DNA from: Punica granatum
Taxonomy: Eukaryota > Streptophyta > Magnoliopsida > Myrtales > Lythraceae
Direction: 5' to 3'
Assembly: GCF_007655135.1 (NCBI RefSeq)
Contig: NW_022204380.1
Coordinates: 1-64,000, forward strand
Length of the DNA: 64,000 bases
The first letter of the stretch is position 1; each line of letters starts with the position of its first letter. Made by a program: the position numbers and the translations under genes. The notes below the pieces were generated by a model, which worked only from the letters and a program-made list of their open reading frames with translations, searched no databases and was not told the DNA's origin. This document shows, piece after piece, positions 24,218 to 34,972 of the stretch.

Positions 24218-24584
24218 CTGTGTATGCATGGTTTCCGGCACTACTGGGAGAACTGCTAACTAGGGATGGGGGCTCCCGATACAAGGGTGTGAATTCCTTG
24301 AAATCGAGCGAGGATTTTTGGGGGCCGGTTCGGTGGCATAGCCGACTCGATCCGTTCCCTTACTCGGAACCTCTGACTAACCTAGCTTCCTATCTTTGGT
24401 GCCCGTGGGATTTCGGACAAGGTACCTAGGAACCCGCTAGAATGATGCGATGCAAATGCATAAAGTAAATGCGAGAGATAAATGTGCTTAAAAATAAATG
24501 TGCGGAAAGAGATAAATAAACATGCAAGCAAGCAAACGGAATCGAGCCCGAACCATCTAGAGGTCCCCAGTAGAGTCGCCAAGC
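24218..24584 (-). mobile_element. Leader of element C
   Basis: Non-coding leader between the primer site and element B, homologous to A 3500-3830, E 34980-35300 and B 18590-18920. Confidence 0.8.
24563..24581 (-). promoter_or_regulatory. Primer binding site of element C
   Basis: The minus strand reads TGGCGACTCTACTGGGGAC, one base different from A and B. Confidence 0.78.
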
Positions 24585-24692
24585 TGTGCGCACCCAAATT
24601 TTGTCTCATCGGGGCACGCATGCGCGAAGCCTATGTGACGCGGCTTTGAAGTGTCCACCATCCCGGGGACGCGCGACGGACGCACGTGAGAA

Positions 24693-24728
24693 GGAGTCGC
24701 CACTTGTCATTTTACTACCCGAAGGTCG
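24693..24728 (-). other. Tetraloop hairpin plus PBS-like motif (LTR C)
   Basis: The minus strand reads CGACC-TTCG-GGTAG (one stem mismatch, 24728-24715) and then TGGCGACTCC (24702-24693). Confidence 0.5.
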
Positions 24729-25559
24729 AGGGCCGGCAAGTTACCCAGGTCTAGGGGTACGGGGTACACCTAAATGTTAAGGCAATGATCATGCGGAATC
24801 GAAAATTCCGGATTCGGGGGTTCTATTACGTGCGGGCCTATATCCCGCACGCCCTTTCAGTACTCTAGTTTGCTAGGCTTGCCGTTTTTGTTTATTTACC
24901 GCATGATTTAGGATTGCTCTTGACTCGCCTGTTTTGACACCGTAAAGTCGATGAATTGATTGAGTTGGGCCAAGAATCCGGAAGATGAGTATGCTTGTGC
25001 GTCGAGGAATTGGTTCACTATCTTAGCGCTACAGTTCATCAAACCGTGATGGTCGATTCCCTGTGCGAACCGAGACCACGAGTATTCGAGCTTACTCATC
25101 TTTTGGTAACAATAGACCAACTTGACCGGTTCAACACTCAGACCTCTCGCTCACCGATCGGGGATCCTTACAAATGAATAAGTGAATGCGCAAATAAAAT
25201 CATTGCAATGTTCTCTCAAATAATTACAAAGTACAACTGAATAAGTAAATGGATCCCGATCGGTTCACGTGGGCCAATATTCCACTCCGGCTCCCCGTGC
25301 ATTTCGAATGACTGATAAATAAATTAAGGCAACGCGGGCTCGAAGAGCCGGGGGTCGGGTCCAATCGAACCGACGTTTTGCAGGAGAACCGATTAATTCC
25401 CACTGTAACCGTTGGATCGATCGAGCTCCCGGGTGATATCTAAACACGTTTCACGCATCCAATCCAAATTGCCTTCCACATAGGCCCCATTTGGAGTGTG
25501 ATGGTGACTCGGGGCTAGATCCCATTCCGCACTCGGGTTGCACGCACTCGGTGAGTTAG

Positions 25560-25603
25560 GAGGCGTTGGACCTCGTGTTCGGTGATTTGGGGCGTTGGGC
25601 CCC
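25560..25603 (-). other. Twin TCCAACG-loop hairpins (LTR C)
   Basis: The minus strand gives GGGGCCCAACGCCCC (25603-25589) and GAGGTCCAACGCCTC (25574-25560), with stems intact in both. Confidence 0.68.
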
Positions 25604-26689
25604 GTACGATACGTAACCTATGGGCTCGGACCCGAACCACATCAAATTAGCAAGAGCAAATGGAAAACAAAAGAATACTGATAAAACTGATGAAAAACAG
25701 ATAACAACTGACAAACGTAGATGAATACAGACAAGTTGTATATCAAGTCGAATATACGTGATTTAATCAGTTATTAACCGGGGTTGATTAGCAAACAATG
25801 TATCTAACCTAGGCAAACAAAGAAGTGGGTTGGGACATGGTTCTAGGCCAATTACATATGTGAATTTGTTTTAGAACTCTATTCAGTGAGGTGTCACTAC
25901 GGTTTCACCGAATTAGCCAAACTTGTATTCTTAACTCTAGATTGGGGACCTAACATTCCACCTGTCCATTATCTAATGTTTGGTTAAGCCGAATGCACGA
26001 TTAATCCGGTTTTTCGTGTTTTGCAACAGAGATAAAGTGCTCACCACCGAATCTACAATAGAGAGATAGAAACACCGAAAGTGAACGGAATGGGTCGTGC
26101 GAATGAAACTCGCACCCGAACGGGTCGCCCTTTTCCGTCCATAGATCGAGGTGTTTCCGACTTCCTAATGCCTAGGATATCGGTGAATCGCGGAATGACG
26201 ATTATGCCCTTGATCGGTAAAACGTGTGCAGCTCACATATAAATTAAAGATCGCGTGACACGAAGAGGTCTAAAGAGGACTCGTGCGTCTTGACTCGAGC
26301 CGCCTCAAATTGGGCCCGGACTCGAGTCATAGTTCGCGAGTGCTCGCTATACTCCGATTCTATTCGTGTTACACGTCTCGGTGTTTTAAAATTTGTGAGC
26401 TTGTTAAGGAAAATGGCATTTCCGCCGTTCCGTGAACCATCAATGCGCTTTACGAATTAGTAGTCAATTTATCCAATTATTTAGTCCAACTGATTTAATT
26501 AATCGAATGACACGTCCCGTTTCTCCCCTTCGTGAAATTATTCGATGACGGTGATCTTATGTCATGGGTATTATGGATTTAACGAGTAATTGTCCGAAGC
26601 CAACGCATCTATCATGTCATTATTGCATGCTAATGATTAAAACGCGAAACATGAATACAATCAATTCGAAGGGACGACTCCGAAACGAC

Positions 26690-27360
26690 GAAGGAGACCA
26701 CCCTAAACCTGGGAAGGGGCAAGGAGCTCTCGACCACTCCTCCAAGGGTTGGGCCGAGAGCTCTCCTTGACCAAACTTGGGTTATGGAGAGTCTTCCACG
26801 TCGATTCCGGTCGTGTCTTGCATGCATAATACATCAAACACAAGAACAACACATATTTCGGTAAAATGAAAGGAAATCGACGCCACCAAGATCTCTAAAC
26901 GTAATCAAACACACAAACAAGCACATATAGTATGTAACGTAAAGGAATCCATAGAAACGGCATCGATTCATACAATGGTTGAACGTGAAACACGGGGACC
27001 GATCTATTTCGGAACCAAAGAGGCCACCTTGGACCCGTGTGGTCCAAAGGAGCTCTCGGCCACATCCCCTCAAGGGTGGCCGTGAGTTCCCATCGCTCAC
27101 GCGGGTCAAGGCGGGCTCTTCGATTCCGATCTACACCTTTTCCCGTCATGCCGATGCATTACATGCAATAAACGACGGTAAAGACACGGAACCAACAAGT
27201 TTCGGGGAAGGGGAGGCCGATTAAGCCTTGGAAGAAACAAGAGAGCCCACGGGTCCCTCCCTCGGGACATAGGCCGTGGGTTCCCATGGTCCAACCATGG
27301 CTTAAGCGCCTCTCCTACCTCGATCCTAGCCATTTCCCGTCATGGCACATGCGTTTCATG
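26690..27360 (-). repeat. Degenerate ~150-250-bp repeats in LTR C
   Basis: Three segments (about 26690-26820, 27000-27150 and 27220-27360, plus strand) share blocks like gagctctcggccacatccc, ggccgtgagttcc and tttcccgtcatgc. Counterparts occur in LTR J (47850-48790) and LTR D (55780-56420). Edges are approximate. Confidence 0.5.
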
Positions 27361-27392
27361 CGGAGGTTGTGCAAGGTTGTAGGGCTCTCGGA

Positions 27393-27412
27393 CCGTGACC
27401 ACCTCTTCACGG
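27393..27412 (-). other. AGAGGTGG-loop hairpin (LTR C)
   Basis: The minus strand has arms CCGTGA/TCACGG around AGAGGTGG. The outer pair is C-G here and T-A in A. Confidence 0.6.
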
Positions 27413-27814
27413 GGGAGAGTGGGGGTTGTGAGGAACCCTTTGAACGTGATGGCACGACTCGCCAAGGTCGTGGATGGAAATGGCACATCTAGGGAGCTAG
27501 GTGCACCCGACGGGGGTTCTCGGGACCCAACTCTCTTCACGGCTGGAACGTGATGTTGGGGACTTCCAATGGAAAATCTGAGCCCGGGAATGGACTTAGA
27601 GGGTGGGAAATATGTAGGATATGAAGTTTGGTTGTGTTTGGTTTAAGTCGGGTCGGGTGGTTGTCGGAATACCGAGTGGTTTTCCGTCGGTTTTGGCCTT
27701 GGAATGGGTCGGTCGACAATGAGGAAGAGGGCAGGGGTTTGAGAGGATCTTAGAGAGAGATTGGCTTGAGAGAGAGTGAGGTTGAAGAAGTGATTAGATT
27801 AGTGAGGCTTAGAG

Positions 27815-27820
27815 TTTATA
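27815..27820 (-). promoter_or_regulatory. TATA box of LTR C
   Basis: The minus strand has atcctTTATAAActc, 809 bp from the LTR start. Confidence 0.5.
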
Positions 27821-28710
27821 AAGGATGCCCTAATAGTGTGTTTAAGTGAGATTAATTGCGGTTTTGAGGTGATTGAGGGGGCTGCCGAAAATTAAGGGGA
27901 GGTTAGGGAGGGGAAATAGTCATGTTGAGTGAAGGGAAAGCAAGAGGATGGGTGATGGGAAGTGATGGATGTAAGTGTGTAAGAAGATATTTCAAATTTG
28001 TGGTGGAGGGAAGTCCTTGGGGGGTTGGAGCCGCCGGCCTTGGGTTCTAGCCTTGGCTAGGTGCGGCTGAGCCGCGGCTTGGGGTTGAGCCATGGCTTGG
28101 AGGCTTGGCTTGGCTGAGCTGTGGGTCCCATTCGACTAGGAGAAAAGCCGGGAGAAGCTCGAGGCTCGATTGAACGCGCGTCCGATCCCTGAGGTCCGAT
28201 TAATTGATAGATTTGGAATGTTTGCGCGAAGAGAATTTGAACGAGTCCAATATCGCCATATTTCTTGTGAAAGAATGTTCGGGTGACTCGGCACTTCGAG
28301 AGTCGGTTTTGCCTCGTTTGGACATCCAGAGTGGGGTTGACCGTCCTCGTTCTACAATTGTTGCTCCGTGCATTGTAATGTTCGTCCCGGTGAGCTTTTT
28401 ATTTCGCGCGGGATCGTTGGATCGCCATCCTCGACCGAAGATCATTGGTCGGAGGTGACCTAGGGATCCGCAATCGAGGCTTCCTCAGTGTTTCCCGAAT
28501 GCCTTGAGGTGTTTGAAGATCGCTGTGGCCTCCGTTTGTCAGAAACGAGCCCCGAAGTCATGGATAGTAACCCGAGCTTTAGTCAGAAGTCCTCTGCTGG
28601 AGCCGGTGGACCAAAATGGGGTGCTGACAGCAGATTTCATCATGCCACAAGAAAGCAGTGGAAATGATCAGAATAACGGAGGAACTGATTACAACAAGAT
28701 AATCTGAGAT

Positions 28711-28998
28711 ATGCAGCAACAATTTGAGCTTATGAATGTGACGATTGATTTGATTTACGATCGGTTGGAAAGGCTAGACAAACAGATTGAACAGTTGCTA
28801 GATGGCTATGACGAAGCTTCTGGTTCATCCTCCGGTAAATTGAATTGGAACGAAGAAGGAAGAGAATATAGCCTTGAAGCCAATAAAAGAGCAACCCATA
28901 AACAAGTTTCAACCCAACGGCAAAGAGAATGGTCATATTGCTTTTCAATTCTTGGACAGAGATGGTCGGAACGCAACGCTATTGTCGCTTCCACCTAA
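28711..28998 (+). pseudogene. gag: Gypsy gag N-terminal fragment (G1)
   Basis: A 95-codon frame begins MQQQFELMNVTIDLIYDRLE and continues with a coiled-coil-like stretch (RLERLDKQIEQLL), typical of the N-terminus of plant gypsy Gag. From about residue 45 the text is not recognisable Gag core, and no zinc knuckle is present. The deletion joins this to sequence near the 3' end of the element. Confidence 0.55.
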
Positions 28999-29099
28999 CC
29001 AAATGGATGAAGAGCAACTTCAAATCAAGCATTCCATTGGCGAGAAAAAGTGAGGAATTCAAGAATGTCTTTCTCGAGTAAATGCCCCTAGAGTAGTCA

Positions 29100-29397
29100 C
29101 CAATCAAGTCGATTGTCATAAATTCGAGGACGAATCCTTTTGAAAAGAGGGGGAATGACATGATCTAGCTAGAGGACCCTTCACGGGGCATAAGGAAGAA
29201 TCCCAGAATGACAGGGTGGGGCATGAAGGTGAGCTTTGGGATAAGTATGTACAAGTTAAAGCAAGTACAAGAGCACGAGCCAAGCGAATCCAATAAGCCA
29301 TGCAAAGGTTGTTATTGCATGTCCATGGAGGAGTAGTTGAGCTCTTGGGCGAGCTGCATGTGGAACAAGAAGCCACGATCGTTCATATTCTATAAAT
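29100..29397 (+). pseudogene. pol: Gypsy Pol C-terminal tail, degraded (G1)
   Basis: Pieces of the Pol tail remain in shifted frames: a SRTNPFEKRGND-like piece before and across the LTR start, then RARAKRIQ, a stop, and AMQRLLLHVHGG to a stop near 29397. G2 carries the same tail intact as ITRAKAKQIQQAMESLLMG, which identifies this relic. Most of it lies inside the LTR. Confidence 0.6.
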
Positions 29398-29846
29398 CTA
29401 TTTAGAAGATGATCCCAGTTCAAAGGGCTAAATTCAGTTGTTTTTCAATAACTTGGGTCTATTTCATTTTTGGGCTCATTACACTTAGGGTTTATTTTAG
29501 CCAAGTCCATTAGCCCAATTAGGTTATCAGCTAGTATTTCTCTATAAATAGGCATGTGACCTCCCTAGAGAAGACAGATCAGTTTTCATTCAATTTTGTG
29601 AGAGATATTTTCTTTGAGCTGTTCTGCAGCAACTTCGCCGATATTGCAATTCCCGACATTTATAATATTGGTTTCTAGCTCCTTGTAGCTAGCGGGTCAA
29701 TATTCCATATTATAATATTGGTTTTTGGCTCTTTATAGTCAGCGGGTCAATATTCTCTATCCTTAAAACCTTCATTGGACGATCCCGGGTTTGATCTCAT
29801 TCTATTGTTGTTGGGTCTCGCGGCAGGTTCGTCGAGGTTCGCGTCA
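29156..29846 (+). repeat. 3' LTR of G1 (691 bp)
   Basis: It starts TGACATGATC after the purine tract aagagggggaa and ends TTCGCGTCA. A TATA motif (ctctataaatagg, near 29544) and two copies of a tataatattggtt-containing block (about 29660 and 29720) are visible. Its length agrees with the G2 LTR (689 bp). Confidence 0.75.
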
Positions 29847-30235
29847 TAAGTGAGGTGTCTTCCCTCTATATATATATATGCTAGGAGGAGATCTCAAAAA
29901 GACGAATTGATAAATATTTCTAATGAAATTGCCAAGAGCATTTCCTCTATTTTCTTATTTGGACTTGTTTAGTGGCGAAAACCCCGATTTTTATCGATCA
30001 TCCTTGAGCGTGGCGAATCAAAACGACTTTTCTTACTCATGGCGAGTCATCTTATCGAGTGAGTTTAGTTGGTTCTACCATCCACCATTCTTTTTTACCT
30101 AGTTCTGGCTCGTGAACCCATCATTTGGTATCTAAGCGACTTTTCTTACTCGTGGCAAGTTATTTTATCAAGTGAGTTTTATTGTTCTACCCTCCACCCT
30201 TCTTTCTTACCCAATTATGGTTCGCGAGCCCATCA
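29847..30235 (+). repeat. 5' LTR of H (3' part)
   Basis: It matches 31771-32084, including the tatatatatgctaggagga block, ending at catca before the primer site. A 113-bp direct duplication (30024-30136 and 30137-30249) covers the LTR end and the primer site. Confidence 0.75.
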
Positions 30236-30249
30236 TTTGGTATCAGAGT
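30024..30249 (+). repeat. 113-bp duplication spanning LTR end and primer site (H)
   Basis: Both units start cgacttttcttactc and end with catcatttggtatc. The first carries a decayed primer site (TGGTATCTAAG) and the second the functional-looking one (TGGTATCAGAG). The 3' LTR also runs through a primer-site copy (TGGTATCAAAG, near 32054) into a second unit, so the duplication was incorporated into the LTR. Confidence 0.75.
30238..30248 (+). promoter_or_regulatory. Primer binding site of H (initiator Met tRNA)
   Basis: TGGTATCAGAG is the standard plant retrotransposon site complementary to initiator tRNA-Met. It lies 2 nt past the LTR terminus catca. Confidence 0.8.
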
Positions 30250-30317
30250 GAAGGTTCTATCCATGTTGGCCGAGTGAAACACGTGAAGGAGTGAGCACAC
30301 GTGTGATTGAGTGAATT

Positions 30318-31400
30318 TTGCTAAATATGCGGAGATATGTGGATTTTGCTAAAGAGCACCCAGAACGAGTTCCAAGAGGGCTTACCTTCAACCAAGACCT
30401 GCTCCCTACATTACAACAAATAGAAGAAATTTTAGTGCGGTTGGAGCGAGCTACCCAAGCCCTCGAGAGTTTAGAATGGGTGCATGAGGATTATCGCCCA
30501 AAGAGAATCCCGACTTTCAACGGAAGCATGAATGCCAAGGAATTCTTGGCGTGGATTTCGGATGTGGACCGATTCTTCAACTATTACGGCATCCCTTTAA
30601 AACAACAGTTTATATCTCTTGTAATCCTAACTCAAAATAGTGGATATACCTGGCTTGGCGGCGCCCCCAGACGTAGTCAGAATTACTGACGAACTGGGTA
30701 ATCAATTCCGTGTGTCACTTTTGTTTTTTCGTTCATATTGTCTTCTACTATCGTACATCAGACGCAACAAAGCCGAGTTGATAGAGTTGTTTTTCGGTTA
30801 AGGGGCAAAGCTTCTACTTGGTGGGAGAAATTGGAAAATAATTGTCTTCGATATGGAAGGAATTTGGTATTTACGTGGAGGCGTATGAAACAACTCTTAA
30901 AGGTTAGATTCTTTCCTTTGGGATGTGAAGAACGCCCACATGAATCTGAAGATTGTTGCATGAAGTCCGCCTATCCTCTTAAGAATGGAAAAACAAATGC
31001 TTTTCTTATGACGATTGCTGATGTTGAGGAAAAAGTACAGCTTGAAGACGCTTATATGAAGAGTGACAAATTAAAAGAAGAAGAAGTGGAGTCCAAGAAT
31101 GAAGCAGCTCAAGCATCACAAGATAATAATGTTATGATCGAGAAGGGTTTAGCAATTGGCAAGATGCTTCGGGAGGAACTAATTTCAAACTTTGCAGAGA
31201 AAGTGCAGGCTGAACTGATTTTAAACCCAGGCCAAGTAGAACTTCAAGAAGAAATTGCTATTGAAGATTTGTCAATGGTGTTTCATCCAATCGAGGCAAA
31301 ATTTGCGAAAGCATATACGACCCCACTGAGGAAGCAACAGTTCAGGGAACGAGTTGGTTATCGAGGAAACAAAAAGAAGTCGGTCTATGAAGAATTATAG
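30318..31400 (+). pseudogene. gag: Retrotransposon gag of H, broken by a 157-bp insertion
   Basis: The first part (from MLNMRRYVDFAKEHPE) contains IPTFNGSMNAKEFLAW and VDRFFNYYGIP. The second (30765 onward) contains RLRGKASTWWEKLENN and FFPLGCEE. Both belong to the Retrotrans_gag capsid domain of plant gypsy elements. Between them, 30608-30764 is flanked by CAACA on both sides, and the reading frame agrees across the duplication. Without the insert the frame would be about 306 codons with no other stop. The C-terminus (residues about 200-306) is charged and has no CCHC zinc knuckle or protease. A Gag of this kind would assemble particles and could help mobilise non-autonomous RNA, but this copy is disrupted. 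Confidence 0.8.
30608..30764 (+). mobile_element. 157-bp insertion in H gag with CAACA target duplication
   Basis: The insert runs from gtttatatctcttgtaatcc to catcagacg between CAACA copies at 30603-30607 and 30765-30769. Its text (gtaatcctaactc, ggtaatcaattccgtgtgtc, poly-T stretches) looks like the U5 side of a short LTR, possibly a TRIM. It lacks a TG start, so the identity is uncertain. Confidence 0.55.
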
Positions 31401-31511
31401 GAGAAAGTCCGAACAAAAAAGCTGGTTATTAAAAGGCAAGCTAAAAAGAATCGACGCGCACACATGAAGACCAAGAGAAGATCGACGAAGACTTGAGGAC
31501 GCTTCTTTTTC

Positions 31512-31525
31512 CAACCGAGAGGGGA
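31512..31525 (+). promoter_or_regulatory. Polypurine tract of H
   Basis: The purine-rich aaccgagagggga run lies directly before the LTR start TGATGTGCTTC at 31526. Confidence 0.6.
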
Positions 31526-32084
31526 TGATGTGCTTCAGATTGCAGCCCAACATGTATTCCAATTTTCGGGACCAGACACGCATTCTAGAAGACTCCGGAA
31601 CAAGAATTTGGCTTAATTAGATATTAAGTTTCCTATATTACTATAATATAGTTTCTTTTAATTAGTTATTATTTCATATATTAACTTGAGCCAGTAATCT
31701 TAAGTTTCCTTATTCTATTTTAGGAAAGAAATCTATAGGAGAATATATGTCAGTTTCCTATTCTAGAGTCAAGAGAGGTGTCTGTCCTCTATATATATAT
31801 GCTAGGAGGAGATCTCAAAAAGACCAATTGATGAATATTTCTAATGAAATTGCCAAAAGCGTTTCATCCATTTTCTTATCTAAACAAGTCCCTTGTTTAG
31901 TGGCGAAAACCCCGATTCTTATCTATCATCCTTGAGCGTGGCGAATCAAAACGACTTTTTTTACTCGTGGCGAGTAATCTTATCGAGTGAGTTTAGTTGG
32001 TCCTACCCTCCACCCTTCTTTCTTACCCAGTTCTAGCTCGTGAACCCATCATTTGGTATCAAAGCGACTTTTTTTACTCGTGGC
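31526..32084 (+). repeat. 3' LTR of H, interrupted by E
   Basis: It starts TGATGTGC after the purine tract. From 31771 it matches the 5' LTR remnant; the first 245 bp have no partner in the window. It stops inside its second 113-bp unit where E's LTR begins. Confidence 0.7.
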
Positions 32085-32705
32085 TGTCAGCACCCAGTTT
32101 TGGCCCACCGACCCCAGAGGGGCAGAATCGTCATTTTATCACCCATACGAGAGAAGTATTTCCGGCTAATTGCTCGCGCATTCATGACTTCTAAATATGC
32201 TCGCCATATTATTTAGGACGTCTTTGGATTTCGTGTACATCGATGTCAATTTTCAAAATTCGAGACGAAAACTCGAGGCCGAAAAATATTTCATTGCACG
32301 ATATTGATCCATAAATTTTTCTGAATACAATGTCGGTCTCAGATTGTTTTTCTGACACCTAATTGAGAAGACGAGAATTCTATGGTTTACGCGCGTCAAT
32401 TTCAATTCTCAATTCTCACTTCTCGAAAAAAAAAGAAGGTCAAATCATCGTCAAACCAGACTGACGCCAGTCTGATTTTCTGACCATTTCATTTCGCCCA
32501 TGTTCTTTCTTCCTTTCCACTATCCTCCCCTCTTCTTTTTTTTCTTCTTCCTTTCCGTCCTCCGCTTACTTTTCGTCTCTTCTCTTCCCCCCTCTTCTTC
32601 TCTTCTTCATTCACTGGCGTCCCTCTGCCACACCGCGGCTGTCTACCCTCCGCGATCACCTGCCATCGCTAACACGCTATTCCGACACGGCGGCTCTCCC
32701 TCGCA

Positions 32706-32710
<5 letters not shown>

Positions 32711-32762
<52 letters not shown>
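32711..32762 (+). repeat. (CT)n microsatellite in LTR E
   Basis: About 25 consecutive CT dinucleotides in a pyrimidine-rich tract upstream of a GC-rich segment. Open frames crossing it (for example 32500-32940) are compositional artefacts. Confidence 0.95.
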
Positions 32763-32764
<2 letters not shown>

Positions 32765-34111
32765 GTTTACTTTGGCCAAGTGCTTTATTTTTCTTGGAGA
32801 GCCCCGACGATTCCAGGATCGATTTGACGCCCAATCTCTCTAGCTCGCTCTCGTTTTTTCTCCATAACCGACCCGCGACAGTCCCCCGCACAAAACCCCT
32901 CCATTTCCTCTTCTCCATTCCCCCGATTTTCGGCTATTAAACTCGAAAATCCCTCGTCGGAAAACTTGAAACCTCGCCCAAAAAAACTCGAAATTCCCCT
33001 CAATCATGACTGTCCTGAGCTTCGTGACGCCCATCCCGAGCATGGCATAGTCCAGGCGGTGCCCGCCGCCGTCTCTAGCGCCCTCTCACGCCATCGCCGC
33101 AGTGCCCAGAAGTGGGAACTGCAGTCCGCAGCGCTGGAGTCCTCCCCTCCGCCCATCTTCGTCTTCTCCGTTCGTCCTCTCTCTCACGGGCCCGGCCCAT
33201 TTTCCTTCAATTTGCGCAGGTCCAACCCAGTCGATTTGGTTCAGCCAGTTCAGCCAGTTCGGCACAGTCCAGTCCAGCCGAGACGACCCGACCAGTCCAG
33301 TGTCACCCGGAACTCGGCCCGGAATGCCCGGATCCAAACGCACGGCCAAGTCCGGACCTATAGTTCCCTTCCGCTGCCCAGCACCTCCCCCGCGGCCCAA
33401 CACCCGCGAGCCCAGCCCAGTTCGCTGGCCCAGCGCCCATCCAGCCGGTCTGCACTGTTCAAACCGCCTCCAGCACGGTCCGATCGCCCTATTTTCGATT
33501 TAAACCGAGACTATGTATATTATTCCGACTTAGTGGCATGCTTAGGACTCAATTCGTGAATAAATTCGATAATTGCGATGATAATTTGTGTTTGTTGTGT
33601 TAAAAAAAATTGAAAATTGAATTGAAAAAAAAATGATGGAAAGAGGAACCAAAAAATAATAAATAATTGTTATTTAAATTAAATTGACGAAAACACGAAT
33701 TGGAATATTTTTAATTACTCGACATTAAAACAAGTCATTTAAAGCGAGAATGAACCCACACGAATCAATTTCATGTTCACACGACTTTAAAGGAATTAAA
33801 TCGACTAAATACATCAAAACTGGTTTAATGAACTACTCGGACTTAAAAATTGACAAATTAAATTCCGTTGTGATTAATTTTGCTTATTCGCGTGCGCATG
33901 TGAACAATTGAATATGTTTTGATCAAAACCCAGCATGAACCGGATAAATCACGTAAACTCGGCGCTTAATACACAATATGCATGTAGTCCTCTATTTTTA
34001 TCCGCTTTTATCCGTTTGTGCTAACTTTGTCTATTTTTGATATGTTTATTTTGTCTATTTTTGTCTGTTTTATCGTGGCTCGAGCCCTAGGCCATAGGAT
34101 GCGATGTACAT

Positions 34112-34155
34112 GGGGTCCAACGCCCCTTACTGTCTATCATGGGTCTAACGCCCAT
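34112..34155 (+). other. Twin TCCAACG-loop hairpins (LTR E)
   Basis: GGGGTCCAACGCCCC (34112-34126) and TGGGTCTAACGCCCA (34140-34154, extendable by an A-T pair). The T-A outer pair is a fourth compensated stem variant. Confidence 0.7.
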
Positions 34156-34809
34156 TCACATCAAGTGCGCGCAACCCGAGTGCGGAATCCGGTCTTGCCT
34201 CGACTTACCGTTCCGCTTCTAGTAGTGTCTATGTGGAAGACGACTTGGATCGGGAAGGTAAGTCGTGGTCGGACATGACCCGGGAGCTCAACCTGTCCCA
34301 TGGCTATCACGGGAGTCAAACGACTCTTTTATTATATGTCGGTTCGGTTGGGCCCGACCCCCGGCTCTTTTGAGGCGCGTTGCCTTAATTTCGGTTTCGG
34401 TTATTCAAAATCACGTGGTGAATACGAGCGAAATATTTGGCCTAATGCAAACTGATCGGGTCCATGTACTGTATCGTGTCTGTATTTTGTATTTATTTGA
34501 GAGTACATTATAAGAATATCTTCTGTATTTTCATTCAGTCGTTGTAAGGACCCTGGTCGGTGAGCAGACGGTCTGAGTGCTTTATCGAAGTTACAGTGTC
34601 AAAACGAGCGAGATGAGTGAAACTTAAATCAAGCGGCAAATAAGTAAAAATGGCAAACCCTAGACAAACTAAAATACCAATAGGGCGTGCGGGATATAGG
34701 CTCGAACGTAACAGAACCCCTGAATTCAGAACTTAGGATTCCGCAAGACCAAATGCCTTAGTAATTAGGTGTACCCTGTACCCCTAGACCCGGACAACTC
34801 ATCCGCCCT

Positions 34810-34844
34810 CGACCTTCGGGTCGTAAATAGGTAGTGGCGACTCC
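34810..34844 (+). other. Tetraloop hairpin plus PBS-like motif (LTR E)
   Basis: CGACC-TTCG-GGTCG (34810-34823), then TGGCGACTCC (34835-34844). Confidence 0.6.
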
Positions 34845-34953
34845 TTCTCACCCGTGTCCGTCACGCGTCCCCACGGGAAGATGGACACTCCCAAGCCGTG
34901 TGATGGCGCACGAATGCAGGCCCCGACGAGATGAAATTCAGTTCTGCACAGTA

Positions 34954-34972
34954 TGGCGACTCCGCTGGGGAC
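34954..34972 (+). promoter_or_regulatory. Primer binding site of element E
   Basis: TGGCGACTCCGCTGGGGAC, one base different from A. Confidence 0.8.

Larger units (their letters stand above)
24218..28629 (-). mobile_element. Element C: partial Tat/Ogre-like element hosting B
   Basis: The minus strand gives 5' LTR (28629 to 24585), primer site and 367 bp of leader (24584-24218) cut by element B. The leader matches A 3500-3830, including the block around ttgaaatcgagc. The LTR's 5' edge abuts a gypsy gag fragment (G1) at 28630, so C inserted into G1. Confidence 0.83.
24585..28629 (-). repeat. 5' LTR of element C (4045 bp)
   Basis: It starts TGTCAGCACCCCATTTTGG at 28629 and ends TGCGCACA at 24585 on the minus strand. 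It belongs to the A/C/D/J subfamily. It is about 1.2 kb shorter than A's LTR, with much of the difference upstream of the TATA box (offset 809 against 1331). Confidence 0.86.
28630..29846 (+). mobile_element. G1: internally deleted Ty3/gypsy element with 3' LTR
   Basis: From left to right there is a gag N-terminal fragment, a short patch of unrelated frames, a purine tract (about 29146-29155) and an LTR (29156-29846). Nearly all of gag-pol is missing. The 3' end matches element G2 (41642-42592, opposite strand): both have the cgaggacgaatccttttgaa context, a purine tract, an LTR of about 690 bp and a TRARAKRIQ-like Pol tail. Element C interrupts it on the left, and its right edge abuts H. Confidence 0.75.
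29847..32084 (+). mobile_element. H: gag-only LTR element (TR-GAG-like)
   Basis: The order is LTR remnant (29847-30235), initiator-Met primer site (30238), gag (30318-31400), purine tract (31512-31525) and 3' LTR (31526-32084, cut by E). The interior is only 1.29 kb and no pol sequence is present, matching TR-GAG elements (terminal-repeat retrotransposons with a GAG domain). The 5' LTR lacks its first ~245 bp because G1 is inserted there; the 3' LTR is interrupted by E. Everything else in the window appears to have landed in H or in later layers, so H is the oldest visible layer. Confidence 0.75.
32085..34950 (+). repeat. 5' LTR of element E (2866 bp)
   Basis: It starts TGTCAGCACCCAGTTTTGG and ends TTCTGCACA before the primer site. 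It is the shortest and most diverged LTR of the family here, but it keeps the TCCAACG hairpins and the tetraloop hairpin near its 3' end. A CT microsatellite and CT-rich text occupy 32500-32800. Confidence 0.82.

Noticed and set aside
32966..33559. 197-codon open frame in LTR E.
   Set aside because: GC-rich low-complexity sequence with overlapping frames open on both strands and no known domain.
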